This document shows, one piece after another, positions 17,516 through 27,185 of a stretch of DNA of 64,000 nucleotides. Source of the stretch: Exilibacterium sp. (lineage in GTDB: Bacteria > Pseudomonadota > Gammaproteobacteria > Pseudomonadales > Cellvibrionaceae). Position 1 is the stretch's first letter. Every line of letters starts with the position of its first letter. Below the pieces are notes generated by a model that saw nothing but the letters and a program-made list of their open reading frames with translations, was not told the DNA's origin and did no database searches. Made by a program: the position numbers and the translations under genes. Location: positions 1 to 64,000 of the forward strand of contig JANQMH010000098.1 of assembly GCA_028280195.1 (NCBI GenBank), in the 5' to 3' direction.

Positions 17516-18113
17516 GCCGCCGCCAGACCAGCAGGCGATTATTGGCCGGCATGGCATTGTCTTCGAGCAGACTGAAGCCGGCGCTGCGGGCGAGGGCATC
17601 GACCTTTTCAAAGTCGCGGATACCCTGGTGCGCCGTCTGCGCCTTGAGCCAGCTGTCAAAGCGGGCATTGCTGTCGCTGGTATAGGCGCCCCCGTAGTTG
17701 AAGGGCCCGTAGACGGCCAATAACGCGGCCGGTGCCAGCACCTGATCGATACCGGCGAAAAACGCCTGTACCGACTGCCAGGACATGATATGGAAGGTAT
17801 TGGCAGTGAATACCGCGTCTACCGCAGGTGCCGGCCATTGCGCCGCGTTGACATCCAACAGGCACGGCCGGTGCAGATTGTCACCCCGATAATCGTCAAT
17901 CCACAGGTTGATACCGGCGTGGTTACCGGCCAGATCGCTGGTATACCACTGCAGGTGGGCGAGGCTTGCGGCAAAGTAAACCGCGTGCTGGCCAGTGCCG
18001 CTGCCGATCTCCAGAACGCTGTTGCGGTCGGCAAAGATACGCGTCAGCACGCTGAGTATGGGATCGCAGTTGTTTTCGCAGGCTTGGGAAAAGGGCTTTA
18101 TCATGCCCGCCAA
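17511..18113 (-). CDS. DUF938 SAM-dependent methyltransferase-like protein
   Basis: A 200-residue cytoplasmic class I methyltransferase fold. The SAM-binding motif I is VLEIGSGTGQHAVYFA (about 33-48), preceded by the family's PFSQACENNCDPIL start. The later VFTANTFHIMSW and YGPFNYGGAYTSDSNARFD strings are typical of DUF938 (related to human METTL26). The substrate is unknown. Start could be ATG 18113 or the in-frame ATG at 18104. It ends just downstream of the broken amidohydrolase on the other strand and is preceded after 2 bp by the CheY-like gene, so the two are likely co-transcribed. Confidence 0.88.
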   Translation of the reverse strand: MAGMIKPFSQACENNCDPILSVLTRIFADRNSVLEIGSGTGQHAVYFAASLAHLQWYTSDLAGNHAGINLWIDDYRGDNLHRPCLLDVNAAQWPAPAVDAVFTANTFHIMSWQSVQAFFAGIDQVLAPAALLAVYGPFNYGGAYTSDSNARFDSWLKAQTAHQGIRDFEKVDALARSAGFSLLEDNAMPANNRLLVWRRQ

Positions 18114-18115
18114 TT

Positions 18116-18946
18116 CTAAGTGCGCGCGATAAATTTTGAAAGCACTTCAAACTTTTCGGGATCGTTATCGACAAAGCGGATGACAATTTTGATCACGCTG
18201 CTGTCAACGCGGTTCTCACCCGCCTGCAGGCTGTGCACATAACCGTTTACCCGCGCGATCTCGCCGCTGTCCATCTGAATGTCCACCACCGCCTGATCGA
18301 ACACCGTCGGCATCTGCTCGCCGCGTTGCATCAGCCCGCTCATCGCCTGTAGCGACAGGTCGCGCACCACACAGGGGCTGACACCGGCGGGGAAACGCAG
18401 CTCCGCCTTGGCCTTGCCGCCATTCTGCTTTTGGGCCGCCGGCGCTTTTGTCGCCGGCCTGCCGCCGGTGAGGATATCCGCCGAGGAGGCGGCGGCCTGC
18501 CTGGTGGCCGGCGCGGCGGGTTTGGCGCCGGTAAGGATATCCACGGAAGAGGCCGCCGCCGGCGCTTTGCCGATTTTTTTCAGCTGTTTGAATACCTTTT
18601 TGATCAGCTCATCGGGCGTAAATGGCTTGGAGATGAAGTCGGAAACGCCGGCCTCAACCGCCTTTACCACATGACCGCGATCGCCGCGGCTGGTAACCAT
18701 CACAAAAGGCGTCTGGCTGTGCTGCTCCTGACCCCGAACCCAGCGCAGCAGTTCCTCACCGCTCATACCCGGCATTTCCCAGTCCGACAGTATGAGGTCC
18801 ACCGCCTGCGACTTCAGCTGCGCCACAGCGCGGTTGCCATCGACCGCGTCCACGACCTTGACCCCCGCTATCTTCTCCCGCAACTGCTTTTTGACCATAT
18901 CCCGGATAAAGGTGGCATCATCGACAACTAGAATTCGGACCGACAT
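18116..18946 (-). CDS. CheY-like response regulator with C-terminal PilZ-like domain
   Basis: A 276-residue regulator. Residues 1-125 are a receiver with acidic residues 9-10, phospho-acceptor Asp55 in LSDWEMPG and the conserved Lys in ISKPFTPDE, and are close to chemotaxis CheY. A low-complexity Ala/Pro/Lys linker (about 130-180) holds two near copies of SSVDILTGAKPA / SSADILTGGRPA. The C-terminal 95 residues look like a small beta-barrel of PilZ type, though the RxxxR part of a c-di-GMP site is not clear. It probably links phosphorylation to motility or surface behaviour. No kinase is adjacent. Confidence 0.8.
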   Translation of the reverse strand: MSVRILVVDDATFIRDMVKKQLREKIAGVKVVDAVDGNRAVAQLKSQAVDLILSDWEMPGMSGEELLRWVRGQEQHSQTPFVMVTSRGDRGHVVKAVEAGVSDFISKPFTPDELIKKVFKQLKKIGKAPAAASSVDILTGAKPAAPATRQAAASSADILTGGRPATKAPAAQKQNGGKAKAELRFPAGVSPCVVRDLSLQAMSGLMQRGEQMPTVFDQAVVDIQMDSGEIARVNGYVHSLQAGENRVDSSVIKIVIRFVDNDPEKFEVLSKFIART

Positions 18947-19092
18947 ATAGACTTCCCATTGACCTGCGAGGCGCTGTTAGAAGAAGTATAGGAAGGATAT
19001 TGCCGGCTCTCCATTGCGGCCATTCAGGCACCGCAACAGCGGCTGACTACAGCTGCACAATCAACGACTTAAGGAATTGGCGGGGCGGCCGG

Positions 19093-19455
19093 TCAGCCGG
19101 CGAGGCTGACCTTGGCGGCGGTTTCGGCGGCTGCATCCACCCTGCCCACCTGGCAGGCGCGATTTACCCATGCCGCCAGCGTCTTGGGGTCTTCGAGCAC
19201 AGTGTCGGGCAGGCGGTAATAGCACTGCTCGCGGGTATCCTCGGCGTCCGCTTGAAAAGGCTCCATACCCAGGGCTTCAAAATCCCCGCGACCGGCGCTA
19301 TCGGTTTTAAAGTAAACGGCGTTGTTGGCAATAATGGCAAATATGGTCTCGTCGCGATATATGCCTACACCGCTGAACATGCGGCGGGTTTTTACCGGAC
19401 CCACCCCGGCAAGTTTGTCAACTACATAAGCCATGTAGTTATGGGAAACGGCCAT
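19093..19455 (-). CDS. TfoX/Sxy N-terminal-domain protein
   Basis: A 120-residue protein with the TfoX N-terminal fold: VDKLAGVGPVKTRRMFSGVGIYRD, then FAIIANNAVYFKTD and the final YRLPDTVLEDPKTLAAWV. Full-length TfoX/Sxy activates competence genes, but single-domain relatives like this are common and their role is not established. It is a monocistronic gene between the response regulator and yaaA on the same strand. No DNA-binding motif is visible. Confidence 0.87.
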   Translation of the reverse strand: MAVSHNYMAYVVDKLAGVGPVKTRRMFSGVGIYRDETIFAIIANNAVYFKTDSAGRGDFEALGMEPFQADAEDTREQCYYRLPDTVLEDPKTLAAWVNRACQVGRVDAAAETAAKVSLAG

Positions 19456-19611
19456 AATATAGTCCCTGGCTATGATTATCAGTTTGTTTGCCCCTAATGG
19501 AGCTAAAATCTACGCCTCTCGCCCTGCTTAGGCAAGTGCTTTAAGAAGAATTTTCAGACTCTTGACGACCCGCCGGTCAACAGCGTGCCAGGCCGGCGCC
19601 GGCGTCAAAAG

Positions 19612-20388
19612 TCAGTCGTTATTGTCGCGCGTAAACACCCACTGCGCCCGGTCGGAAAGAGCGGCATTGTAGCGGTAACCGTCGCCTTTGAATTTCTTTA
19701 TCTGCTTCGGCTCGGTAATGCGATTTTTTATAATGTGTGCACTCATCATACCGCGGGCTTTTTTGGCGAAAAAGCTGATCACCTTGTAACTGTCGCCTTT
19801 CCTGTCCTTGAACACCGGCGTAATGACTTCGCAATGCAATTGTTTCGGCTTGACGACTTTGAAATATTCGTTGGAGGCGAGATTGATCAAGGTATCGGCC
19901 TTGATACTCTGCAGTTGACGATTCAGGGCGTCGCTCACCTTATTGCCCCAAAAGGCATACAGATCCTTGCCGCGGCTATTGGCAAACTTAGTGCCCATTT
20001 CCAGGCGATAAGGCTGCATGAGATCCAGCGGCCGCAAAAGACCGTAGAGACCGGACAGAATCCGCAGATGCTTCTGCGCAAACTTGAAGTCATTGAGATT
20101 AAGACTCTCAGCCTGCAGGCCGCTGTACACATCGCCTTTAAAGGCCAGCGCCGCCGGCTTGGCATTATCCGGGGTGAAGGGAATCTGCCAGGCCTGAAAG
20201 CGATCGTAATTCAGCGTACCCAGCTTATCGCTGATCCCCATCAGTGCCGAAACATCCTGCGGTGCCAGCCGCCGCAGCTCATCGATCAGCAGGCCGGATT
20301 GATCGAGATAATCAGGCGTGGTGTGCAATTTGATTTTTACGGGCGTTTCATAGTCCAGGGTTTTTGCCGGTGAAATCACTGTCAGCAT
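19612..20388 (-). CDS. yaaA: Peroxide stress protein YaaA
   Basis: A 258-residue DUF328/YaaA protein, the usual length. In E. coli it is OxyR-regulated and lowers free intracellular iron during peroxide stress. The start [14 protein letters not shown], the central [13 protein letters not shown], the [12 protein letters not shown] and NLASNEYFK strings and the C-terminal [12 protein letters not shown] are diagnostic. It appears to be a single gene, and its upstream region has unusual AT-rich imperfect repeats (20418-20521). Confidence 0.94.
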   Translation of the reverse strand: MLTVISPAKTLDYETPVKIKLHTTPDYLDQSGLLIDELRRLAPQDVSALMGISDKLGTLNYDRFQAWQIPFTPDNAKPAALAFKGDVYSGLQAESLNLNDFKFAQKHLRILSGLYGLLRPLDLMQPYRLEMGTKFANSRGKDLYAFWGNKVSDALNRQLQSIKADTLINLASNEYFKVVKPKQLHCEVITPVFKDRKGDSYKVISFFAKKARGMMSAHIIKNRITEPKQIKKFKGDGYRYNAALSDRAQWVFTRDNND

Positions 20389-20417
20389 AAGTACTCTCTT
20401 CGGTTTCTTTACTGCTG

Positions 20418-20521
20418 TGGTTTAAATACCAGGGTTTTAAGTGCCAGGGGTTTAAATTCTCAGGCGTTTAAGTTTCAACAGGTTTTCATCCTCGGCGTTT
20501 AAAATTATCGGCGTTTAACAC
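20418..20521. repeat. Imperfect short repeats upstream of yaaA
   Basis: About seven degenerate units of 14-18 bases, each built on (A)GG(C/G)GTTTAA or AGGGTTTTAA, run head to tail in the gap between the DUF4265 gene and yaaA. The base composition is much more AT-rich than the neighbourhood. They may be a decayed tandem array or clustered regulatory sites. Confidence 0.5.
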
Positions 20522-20536
20522 CATCGCGGGTTCGAG

Positions 20537-21034
20537 CTACTGGGGTTTCAGAATATCCACCCACCAGTTCAGCGGCGTTCGACCGTCGACCGGGTCGTAG
20601 ACATTGCCGTAAAGCCACACACTGTCCTCTCCCTCGCCGGTGTGCTGATCGAGCACCGCTTCAATAGCGGCGAAGCCGCAGCTGACATGAATGGAATACA
20701 CCAGCAGTCGCGCAGTCTCGGTATCGAGTTCAGCGCCGAGTTTCTCCAGCGCCGGCGTCAGTCTGTCGCTGAGCGCGGTGATATCGCCGCGGCAGTAAAC
20801 TCGAATGCAGAGGTTGCCACTGTGTTTGACCAGACTGAACTGGCTGCCCGCCTGCCCGCCATCTGCGGATTCGAGCCTGATGATATCACCGCTGGCCAGC
20901 CCTTTGACAAAAGCGGGGGACTTGACCAGCTGACAACTGTCGTCCTGATTGACTTTCACCTGCAGCCGCTCGACCACCGGCCGGCCATCGGCACCGGTGC
21001 CGGCAAACAATTCGATAACCTGCAACGCTCGCAT
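20537..21034 (-). CDS. DUF4265-type hypothetical protein
   Basis: A 165-residue cytoplasmic protein with no signal peptide or membrane segment. The pattern of an N-terminal strand-rich part, FVKGLASGDIIRLE in the middle and a later VYSIHVSCGFAAIEAVLD matches DUF4265 as I recall it. No function is known for this family. It is divergent from the M48 protease gene with a short shared promoter region, and followed by yaaA on the same strand. Confidence 0.7.
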   Translation of the reverse strand: MRALQVIELFAGTGADGRPVVERLQVKVNQDDSCQLVKSPAFVKGLASGDIIRLESADGGQAGSQFSLVKHSGNLCIRVYCRGDITALSDRLTPALEKLGAELDTETARLLVYSIHVSCGFAAIEAVLDQHTGEGEDSVWLYGNVYDPVDGRTPLNWWVDILKPQ

Positions 21035-21098
21035 AGGATAAGCCTTGATATACTTAGCGGCCAGGTATTATACGCAAGAGCAGAATAGGAGACGACTC

Positions 21099-22385
21099 GT
21101 GCGACACAACTCCTCGACCCTGATGACGGCCGTGGTGCTGGCGGCCCTGGTGATGCTGAACGGCTGCACCGTCAACCCGGTCACCGGCGAGTCCCAGTTC
21201 ACCATCCTCTCGCCGTCACAGGAAGTGGCTCTGGGTGAGAAAAACTACCAGCCCTACCAGCAGTCCCAGGGCGGCGCCTACGTGGTCGATCCGGACCTGA
21301 CGCTGTATGTCAGCGGCATCGGCCAGAAGCTGGCCGCGGTGAGCGACCGGCCGGACCTGCCCTATGAATTCGTCGTGCTCAACAACCCGGTACCCAATGC
21401 CTGGGCACTGCCGGGGGGCAAAATTGCACTCAATACCGGCCTGCTGGTGCAATTGCAGGACGAATCACAGCTGGCCGCCGTGCTGGGCCATGAAATCGTT
21501 CACGCCGCCGCCCGCCACAGCGCCAACCAGATGACCCGCAGTGCGCTCTTGCAGGCCGGCGTGCAGGTTGTCGGCTTCGCCACCAGAGACAGCGCCTACG
21601 GCGCCCTCGCCGCCACCGGCGCCAACCTGGGCGCCGGCGCCTGGCAGGCGCGCTACGGCCGCGACCAGGAGCTGGAAGCCGACAGCTACGGCATGGAATA
21701 CATGGCGCGCGCCGGTTACGACCCCGCCGGCGCCGTGGAGCTGCAGGAAACGTTCGTCAGACTGTCCGAAGGGCGCCGGTCCAACTGGCTGGATGGCCTG
21801 TTCGCCAGCCACCCGCCGTCTCGGGCGCGGGTGGTGGCGAACCGGGCAAAGGCGCAGCAGCTGGCCAAGGGGGTGCGCAACCGCACTGCCTTTCAGCGCG
21901 CCATCGCCCGCGTCAAAAAGGACTGGCCCGCCTACGAGAAGCATCAGCAAGCGCTGCAAGCGGCCGGCAAAAAAGACTACCACCAGGCGCTGGCGCTGAC
22001 CGAGCAGGCAATCAGGCTGCAGCCACGCGAGGCGCATTTCTGGGAAACCAAGGGACACCTGCTGAAAAGCAAACAGGACAGCGCTGGCGCAGTGAGCGCT
22101 TACAGTCGCGCTATCACCCATAACCCAGACTACTTCAGCCCCTACCTGTCACGCGGCCTGCTGCAGAAATCCCTGCGCCGCTACCAAACCGCGGAGCAGG
22201 ATCTGCTGCGCAGTCAGGGCTACCTTCCCACCCAGGCGGCCAGCTACCACCTGGGCGAGCTGGCAATACGCCGCGACAGTCGCGACCAGGCCATAAGCTA
22301 CTTCAATGCCGCCGCCCAGGGCGGTGGCGAGCTGGGCCAGGCAGCGCAGGCGCAACTGGTCAAACTGGGGGCGGTGGCACAGTAG
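21099..22385 (+). CDS. M48-family metalloprotease lipoprotein with TPR repeats
   Basis: A 428-residue periplasmic zinc protease. GTG 21099 is the likely start: AGGAGA lies seven bases upstream and the signal sequence ends with LNGC as lipobox. The catalytic motif is GHEIVHAAARH and the third zinc ligand lies in ELEADSYGMEYM. The C-terminal third, from about 260 on, has two to three tetratricopeptide-like units (AHFWETKGHLL, YFSPYLSRGLL). The layout resembles BepA (YfgC), which degrades misassembled outer-membrane proteins such as LptD; here the enzyme is predicted to be membrane-anchored. That role is inferred from family. Confidence 0.9.
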   Translation: MRHNSSTLMTAVVLAALVMLNGCTVNPVTGESQFTILSPSQEVALGEKNYQPYQQSQGGAYVVDPDLTLYVSGIGQKLAAVSDRPDLPYEFVVLNNPVPNAWALPGGKIALNTGLLVQLQDESQLAAVLGHEIVHAAARHSANQMTRSALLQAGVQVVGFATRDSAYGALAATGANLGAGAWQARYGRDQELEADSYGMEYMARAGYDPAGAVELQETFVRLSEGRRSNWLDGLFASHPPSRARVVANRAKAQQLAKGVRNRTAFQRAIARVKKDWPAYEKHQQALQAAGKKDYHQALALTEQAIRLQPREAHFWETKGHLLKSKQDSAGAVSAYSRAITHNPDYFSPYLSRGLLQKSLRRYQTAEQDLLRSQGYLPTQAASYHLGELAIRRDSRDQAISYFNAAAQGGGELGQAAQAQLVKLGAVAQ

Positions 22386-22420
22386 TCGCGGCGCCGGGTC
22401 CGGGGCGAGGCCGGCAAATA

Positions 22421-22642
22421 TCAGTAGGTCCGGCACATAAAGGAGCCCAGCTCCTCTCTGCGGCGCTCGCACTCGCGGCGCATATTCTCGCAGGCAGTGG
22501 CCTTGCCCGGCGCGGTGGGCGCATTGTCCAGGCAGTCTGCATATTTTGCCGCCAGTTCATTGTCGGACATCTGGCGGATTTTGGAGTTATCGCCACAGGC
22601 GGCGAGGATCAGGATACTTGTTAGAATAATCAGTACACGCAT
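22421..22642 (-). CDS. Small cysteine-rich lipoprotein
   Basis: A 73-residue predicted lipoprotein: hydrophobic segment then LAAC lipobox (residue 16). The mature part is charged and helical, with several Cys (C37, C51, C58 and C70 approximately) that could pair in the periplasm. No family is recognised. It is convergent with the M48 protease gene and isolated from phoU by about 150 bases. Confidence 0.65.
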   Translation of the reverse strand: MRVLIILTSILILAACGDNSKIRQMSDNELAAKYADCLDNAPTAPGKATACENMRRECERRREELGSFMCRTY

Positions 22643-22794
22643 TGAGCAAATAATCTTGGTTGGTTTGCTTGGATGACAGCCCTAAAACGGCGCTTTCTTA
22701 TACCACCCAGTATTATGGCAGCAAACTGAGGTGCCAGGCAAAACCAGGTTCTCTCGACAATTGCAGCCCGGCCGCGGCTGAACGGCAACGCTTC

Positions 22795-23511
22795 TCAGGA
22801 TCCCTGTATCTGGCGTTCGATTTCCTTGACGCTGCTGTGGCGCACATCCAACCCTTTCACCAGGTAGATAATATGCTCGGCGATATTGCGGGCGTGGTCG
22901 CCGATGCGCTCCAGTGAGCGCAGCGCCCACATGATATTCATCACCCTGGAAATGGAGCGCGGATCTTCCATCATATAAGTGACCAGCTCGCGCATGGCGG
23001 TTTTGTATTCGCGGTCGACATTGCGGTCATCGTAGGCCACCTGCAGGGCAGTGGCGACATCAAAGCGTGCAAAGGCGTCGAGAGTGGCATTGACCATTTT
23101 CTGTACGCTGGTGCCCAGGTGGCGCAGCTCCACGTAGCCGCGCGGGGCCTCCCCGTCCTCGTTCAGGGCGATCGCCATTTTGGCAATTTTCTGCGCCTCA
23201 TCGCCCATGCGCTCGAGGTCGCGGGTCACCTTGGTGACCGCCAGCACCATGCGCAGGTCGGAGGCGGCCGGCTGGCGCCGGGCCAGTACCATGGTGGCCT
23301 GTTCATCCAGCTGTATTTCCCGCTTATCAACTTCATCTTCGGTAATCAGCACCTTCTCGGCCAGCGACCCATCGGCATTCTCTATAGCCTTTACCGCATC
23401 GATAATCTGGTGCTCGACAACCCCGCCCATCTCCAGCAGCTGGGTTTTCAATTCTTCCAGATCGGCGTTGAATTGCTGTGATATATGTTGATCCAGATGT
23501 AGATTGTCCAT
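22795..23511 (-). CDS. phoU: Phosphate signalling protein PhoU
   Basis: A 238-residue cytoplasmic protein of two three-helix PhoU repeats, which links the Pst transporter to the PhoR kinase and represses the Pho regulon when phosphate is ample. ATG 23511 is preceded by GGAGGAGA and starts the normal MDNLHLDQHIS; the longer reading from 23556 lacks a ribosome site. Metal-binding EDEVD-type strings and ERMGDEAQKIA / ERIGDHARNIAEH occur in the two halves. It is the last gene of the pst operon. Confidence 0.95.
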   Translation of the reverse strand: MDNLHLDQHISQQFNADLEELKTQLLEMGGVVEHQIIDAVKAIENADGSLAEKVLITEDEVDKREIQLDEQATMVLARRQPAASDLRMVLAVTKVTRDLERMGDEAQKIAKMAIALNEDGEAPRGYVELRHLGTSVQKMVNATLDAFARFDVATALQVAYDDRNVDREYKTAMRELVTYMMEDPRSISRVMNIMWALRSLERIGDHARNIAEHIIYLVKGLDVRHSSVKEIERQIQGS

Positions 23512-23580
23512 ACTGCCGTCTCCTCCAGGGTCTCGCCGCGATTCCTGAATAACCATGTCTGATGCGCTACTTTAACAGAT

Positions 23581-24459
23581 TTAGCCGAAGCGGCCGGTAA
23601 TATACGCCTCTGTCAGCTCGTGCTCAGGATTGGTAAACACCCTTTCAGTATCGTTCACTTCGATCAACTTGCCCAAATGGAAGTAAGCCGTGCGGCTGGA
23701 AACCCGGGCCGCCTGCTGCATGGAGTGGGTGACAATGGCGATGGTGAAGTTTTCGCTCAGCTCGGCGATCAGCTCCTCGATTTTAGCCGTGGCAATGGGG
23801 TCCAGCGCCGAGCAGGGCTCGTCCATGAGGATGACCTCGGGGCTTACGGCAATGGTGCGGGCGATACACAGGCGCTGTTGCTGGCCGCCGGAAAGCCCGG
23901 TGCCGGGCTGGTTGAGGCGGTCTTTGACCTCGTTCCAGAGACCCGCCCGCTGCAGGCTGTCCTCCACCACATCGTCCAGATCGGCGCGGCGGTCCACCAG
24001 GCCGTGAATGCGCGGCCCATAGGCAACATTGTCGTAAATGGACTTGGGAAACGGGTTGGGCTTCTGAAACACCATACCCACCCGCGCCCGCAGTGGCACC
24101 ACATCCAGTTTGGGGTCGTAAATATCCTGTCCCTCGAGGCGCAGCGAGCCCTCCACACGGGCCCCCTCGATGGTATCGTTCATGCGGTTGAGGGCGCGCA
24201 GGAAGGTGGATTTACCACAGCCGGAGGGCCCGATCATGGAGACCACTTCGTTGCTGCCGATATCCATGCTGACATCGAAAATAGCCTGCTTGTCGTTATA
24301 GAACACATCGACATTGCGCATTGCCATTTTCGGTGAATCGACAAAGGGTGAGCCCACCGTCTCACCCTCTGCGACCGGCGCCCGTTCGCCGGTTGCAGGC
24401 CTGCTCACCAGGCTGTCAGCGCTTTGCTCGATCGTACTTTCCACAGTCGCTTCCATCAT
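23581..24459 (-). CDS. pstB: Phosphate ABC transporter ATPase
   Basis: A 292-residue ATPase of the high-affinity phosphate importer. Walker A is GPSGCGKS, the signature is LSGGQQQRL, and Walker B is [13 protein letters not shown]. About 45 extra N-terminal residues precede the conserved [15 protein letters not shown] prefer ATG 24459, seven bases after GGGGA, over GTG 24462. It lies 20 bp after pstA and 69 bp before phoU, all in one operon. Confidence 0.96.
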   Translation of the reverse strand: MMEATVESTIEQSADSLVSRPATGERAPVAEGETVGSPFVDSPKMAMRNVDVFYNDKQAIFDVSMDIGSNEVVSMIGPSGCGKSTFLRALNRMNDTIEGARVEGSLRLEGQDIYDPKLDVVPLRARVGMVFQKPNPFPKSIYDNVAYGPRIHGLVDRRADLDDVVEDSLQRAGLWNEVKDRLNQPGTGLSGGQQQRLCIARTIAVSPEVILMDEPCSALDPIATAKIEELIAELSENFTIAIVTHSMQQAARVSSRTAYFHLGKLIEVNDTERVFTNPEHELTEAYITGRFG

Positions 24460-24479
24460 CACCTAATCCCCAGCATTGA

Positions 24480-25769
24480 TTACCAGCGGCGCTCCAGGCG
24501 CTTACGCAGCCACACGGCCAGTGTGTTCATAATGATAAGAAATGCCAACAGCACCATGATTGCCGCCGAGGTACGCTCGACGAAGGCGCGCTCAGGGCTG
24601 TCGGACCAGAGAAAGATCTGCACCGGCAATACCGTGGCCGGATCGTTCACCGCGCCCGGAATATCGACGATAAATGCCACCATGCCGATCATCAGCAGCG
24701 GCGCGGTCTCACCCAGGGCCTGAGCCATACCGATAATGGCACCGGTGAGCATACCGGGCATGGCCAGCGGCAATACATGGTGCAGGATCATCTGCATCTT
24801 GGAAGCGCCGATGCCCAGTGCCGCCTCGCGGATCGACGGCGGTACCGACTTGATTGCCGCGCGACTGGAAATAATCACCGTCGGCAGGGTCATCAAGGTC
24901 AGCACAATACCACCGACCAGGGGTATAGATCGCGGCATTTCAAAAAAGTTGATAAATATCGCCAGACCCAGCAGCCCGAAAATAATCGACGGCACCGCCG
25001 CCAGGTTATTGATATTGACTTCGATCAGATCGGTCCACTTATTTTTCGGCGCGTATTCTTCCAGGTAGATGGCCGCCGCCACGCCGATGGGAAAAGACAG
25101 CACCAGCGTTACCGCCAGGGTAAACAGCGAGCCCATAATGGCGCCGCGGATACCGGCCAGCTCCGGCTCGCGGGAGTCGCCACTGGTGAAGAAAATGCGG
25201 TTGAAACGCTTTTCGATGCGCTCTTCGGCAACCCAGGTCTGCACCCACCCGCGCTGCTGCTCGCTGAGGCGACCGGTAAAAGCCTCGCCGGAACCGCGAT
25301 AGCTTTTCAGGTAGGTGTCGACATCGTCGTCGGCCACCAGCCAGAATGTGCGGGTCTGCCCCAGCAATTCGCGCGGGTTGAGGCTGAATTCGCGCTGCAG
25401 ATCAAAACCCGCGCCATTGCTGATAAGGGCGTAGAGGGCGCGCTTGTCGCGGCGGCTGCTGACCTCGCTGAACTGGTCCCGCAGCGCCTTGCGAATCACG
25501 CCGTCATAGTTGGCCACCATTAACTGGGCGGGGTCGTCTATGTTGTCGATGCCCAGCACTTCCTCATCAAAGTGAATATCCAGGGCCACATAGGTCTGCA
25601 GAAAGGCGCTGTGGCCCTTGCCGATGATATCGGTAAACAGAAACAGCAGGCACAGCAGCCCGAAACTGATCGACAGCAGGCCGTAAAAGCGAAAGCGCTT
25701 CTCGGCCCGGTAGCGCTTGGCGAGATTGCGGTTGACCAGATCGATGGTCTTTTCGGCCGACTTATTCAT
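24480..25769 (-). CDS. pstA: Phosphate ABC transporter permease PstA (long form)
   Basis: A 429-residue membrane permease, longer than E. coli PstA (about 296). The first 45 residues are cytoplasmic, followed by one membrane segment and a soluble insert of about 150 residues (DUF3333-like). The permease core with about five further segments begins near GIRGAIMGSLFT. The EAALGIGASKMQM string is the loop that contacts the ATPase. It overlaps pstC by 8 bp, indicating translational coupling. Confidence 0.94.
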   Translation of the reverse strand: MNKSAEKTIDLVNRNLAKRYRAEKRFRFYGLLSISFGLLCLLFLFTDIIGKGHSAFLQTYVALDIHFDEEVLGIDNIDDPAQLMVANYDGVIRKALRDQFSEVSSRRDKRALYALISNGAGFDLQREFSLNPRELLGQTRTFWLVADDDVDTYLKSYRGSGEAFTGRLSEQQRGWVQTWVAEERIEKRFNRIFFTSGDSREPELAGIRGAIMGSLFTLAVTLVLSFPIGVAAAIYLEEYAPKNKWTDLIEVNINNLAAVPSIIFGLLGLAIFINFFEMPRSIPLVGGIVLTLMTLPTVIISSRAAIKSVPPSIREAALGIGASKMQMILHHVLPLAMPGMLTGAIIGMAQALGETAPLLMIGMVAFIVDIPGAVNDPATVLPVQIFLWSDSPERAFVERTSAAIMVLLAFLIIMNTLAVWLRKRLERRW

Positions 25770-27147
25770 ACTGCTCCCGGTATTTTCTCACTACGTGCAG
25801 GGCGATGTAATTGAGCGCCAGGGTGACGACAAACAGCATCAGCCCGAGCGCAAATGCCGACAGGGTTTTGGGGCTGTCGAACTCCTGATCGCCCACCAGC
25901 AGGGTGACGATCTGCACCGTGACCGTGGTTACCGACTCCAGCGGGTTAGCAGTGAGGTTGGCCGCCAGGCCCGCCGCCATCACCACGATCATGGTCTCGC
26001 CGATAGCGCGCGACACCGCCAGCAGCACACCGCCGACAATACCCGGCAAGGCCGCCGGAATCACCACCTGGCGAATGGTTTCCGACTGGGTGGCACCGAG
26101 ACCGAAAGAGCCGTCGCGCAATGACTGCGGCACGGCGGTAATGACATCGTCAGACAGCGAGGACACAAAGGGAATGATCATCACCCCCATGACCAGGCCG
26201 GCGGCCAGGGCACTCTCGGAGGACACATCCAGCCCCAGCACGGCACCGTTGTCGCGAATCATGGGGGCCACCGTCAGCGCGGCAAAAAAACCGTAAACCA
26301 CGGTGGGGATACCGGCCAGCACTTCGAGCATCGGCTTGACCGCGGAGCGGATGCGGCTGCCGGCGTACTCGGACAGATAGATCGCCGCCATCAACCCGGT
26401 CGGCACCGCCACCAGCATGGCGATGGCGGATATCAGCAGCGTGCCGGCAAACAGCGGCACCGCGCCGAAAGCGCCGGAGCCTCCCACCTGGTCGCTGCGG
26501 ATGGCCATCTGCGGGCTCCAATCGAGGCCAAAGACAAAGTCGAAAAAAGGCACGGTCTGAAAAAAGCGCAGCGACTCGAACAACACCGACAGCACAATGC
26601 CCAGGGTAGTGACAATGGCAATACAGGAGCACAGCAGCAGTACGATTTTGAACACCGCCTCGACCTGGAAGCGCGCCTTCTGCTGCGGGCGAATACGCGC
26701 CCAGCCGAACACGCCGAACAGCAGGCCGCCGCTCAGCACCACCACTGCCAGCGCCCGCTGGCTGTTTTCCCGCAGGCTGACCAGCAGCTGGCCGGCCGCC
26801 AGCAGATCGGGGTTGGTAATGCCGGCACTGTTGCCGTTGGCGATATTCTGTACCGAATTCAACAACAGACCCAGCTCCGAGCCGCCCAGATCGCGCATGT
26901 CGGCGGGCAGCGATTCGATCAGCAGGGCCTGAATGATGGCCTCGTCGAATATCAGCCACAGCACCAGCAACAGCAGTGCCGGCAGGCCGCACCACAGCGC
27001 CGTCAGCATGCCGTAGTAAAACGGCAGTGAATTCAGCTTGCGAATCCCGCCGATATCGGCGGCCTGGGACAGGGAGCGCCCGCGCCCGATCACATAGGCC
27101 AACGCGGCGAGCGCCGCGGTGATAGCCAACAGGGTGGAGGTATCCAT
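25762..27147 (-). CDS. pstC: Phosphate ABC transporter permease PstC (long form)
   Basis: A 461-residue membrane permease, longer than E. coli PstC (319). It has a two-segment N-terminal extension and a soluble insert (about 75-130) before the permease core. Core features include LAGIPTVVYGFFA and the ATPase-contact loop RDGSFGLGATQSE. Long PstC and PstA together are usual in many marine gammaproteobacteria. It follows pstS after 110 bp that contain a strong hairpin. Confidence 0.94.
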   Translation of the reverse strand: MDTSTLLAITAALAALAYVIGRGRSLSQAADIGGIRKLNSLPFYYGMLTALWCGLPALLLLVLWLIFDEAIIQALLIESLPADMRDLGGSELGLLLNSVQNIANGNSAGITNPDLLAAGQLLVSLRENSQRALAVVVLSGGLLFGVFGWARIRPQQKARFQVEAVFKIVLLLCSCIAIVTTLGIVLSVLFESLRFFQTVPFFDFVFGLDWSPQMAIRSDQVGGSGAFGAVPLFAGTLLISAIAMLVAVPTGLMAAIYLSEYAGSRIRSAVKPMLEVLAGIPTVVYGFFAALTVAPMIRDNGAVLGLDVSSESALAAGLVMGVMIIPFVSSLSDDVITAVPQSLRDGSFGLGATQSETIRQVVIPAALPGIVGGVLLAVSRAIGETMIVVMAAGLAANLTANPLESVTTVTVQIVTLLVGDQEFDSPKTLSAFALGLMLFVVTLALNYIALHVVRKYREQYE

Positions 27148-27185
27148 AAGCTAAAGCGTCTCGAAAACAAGCGGTTCAGAGAAGA

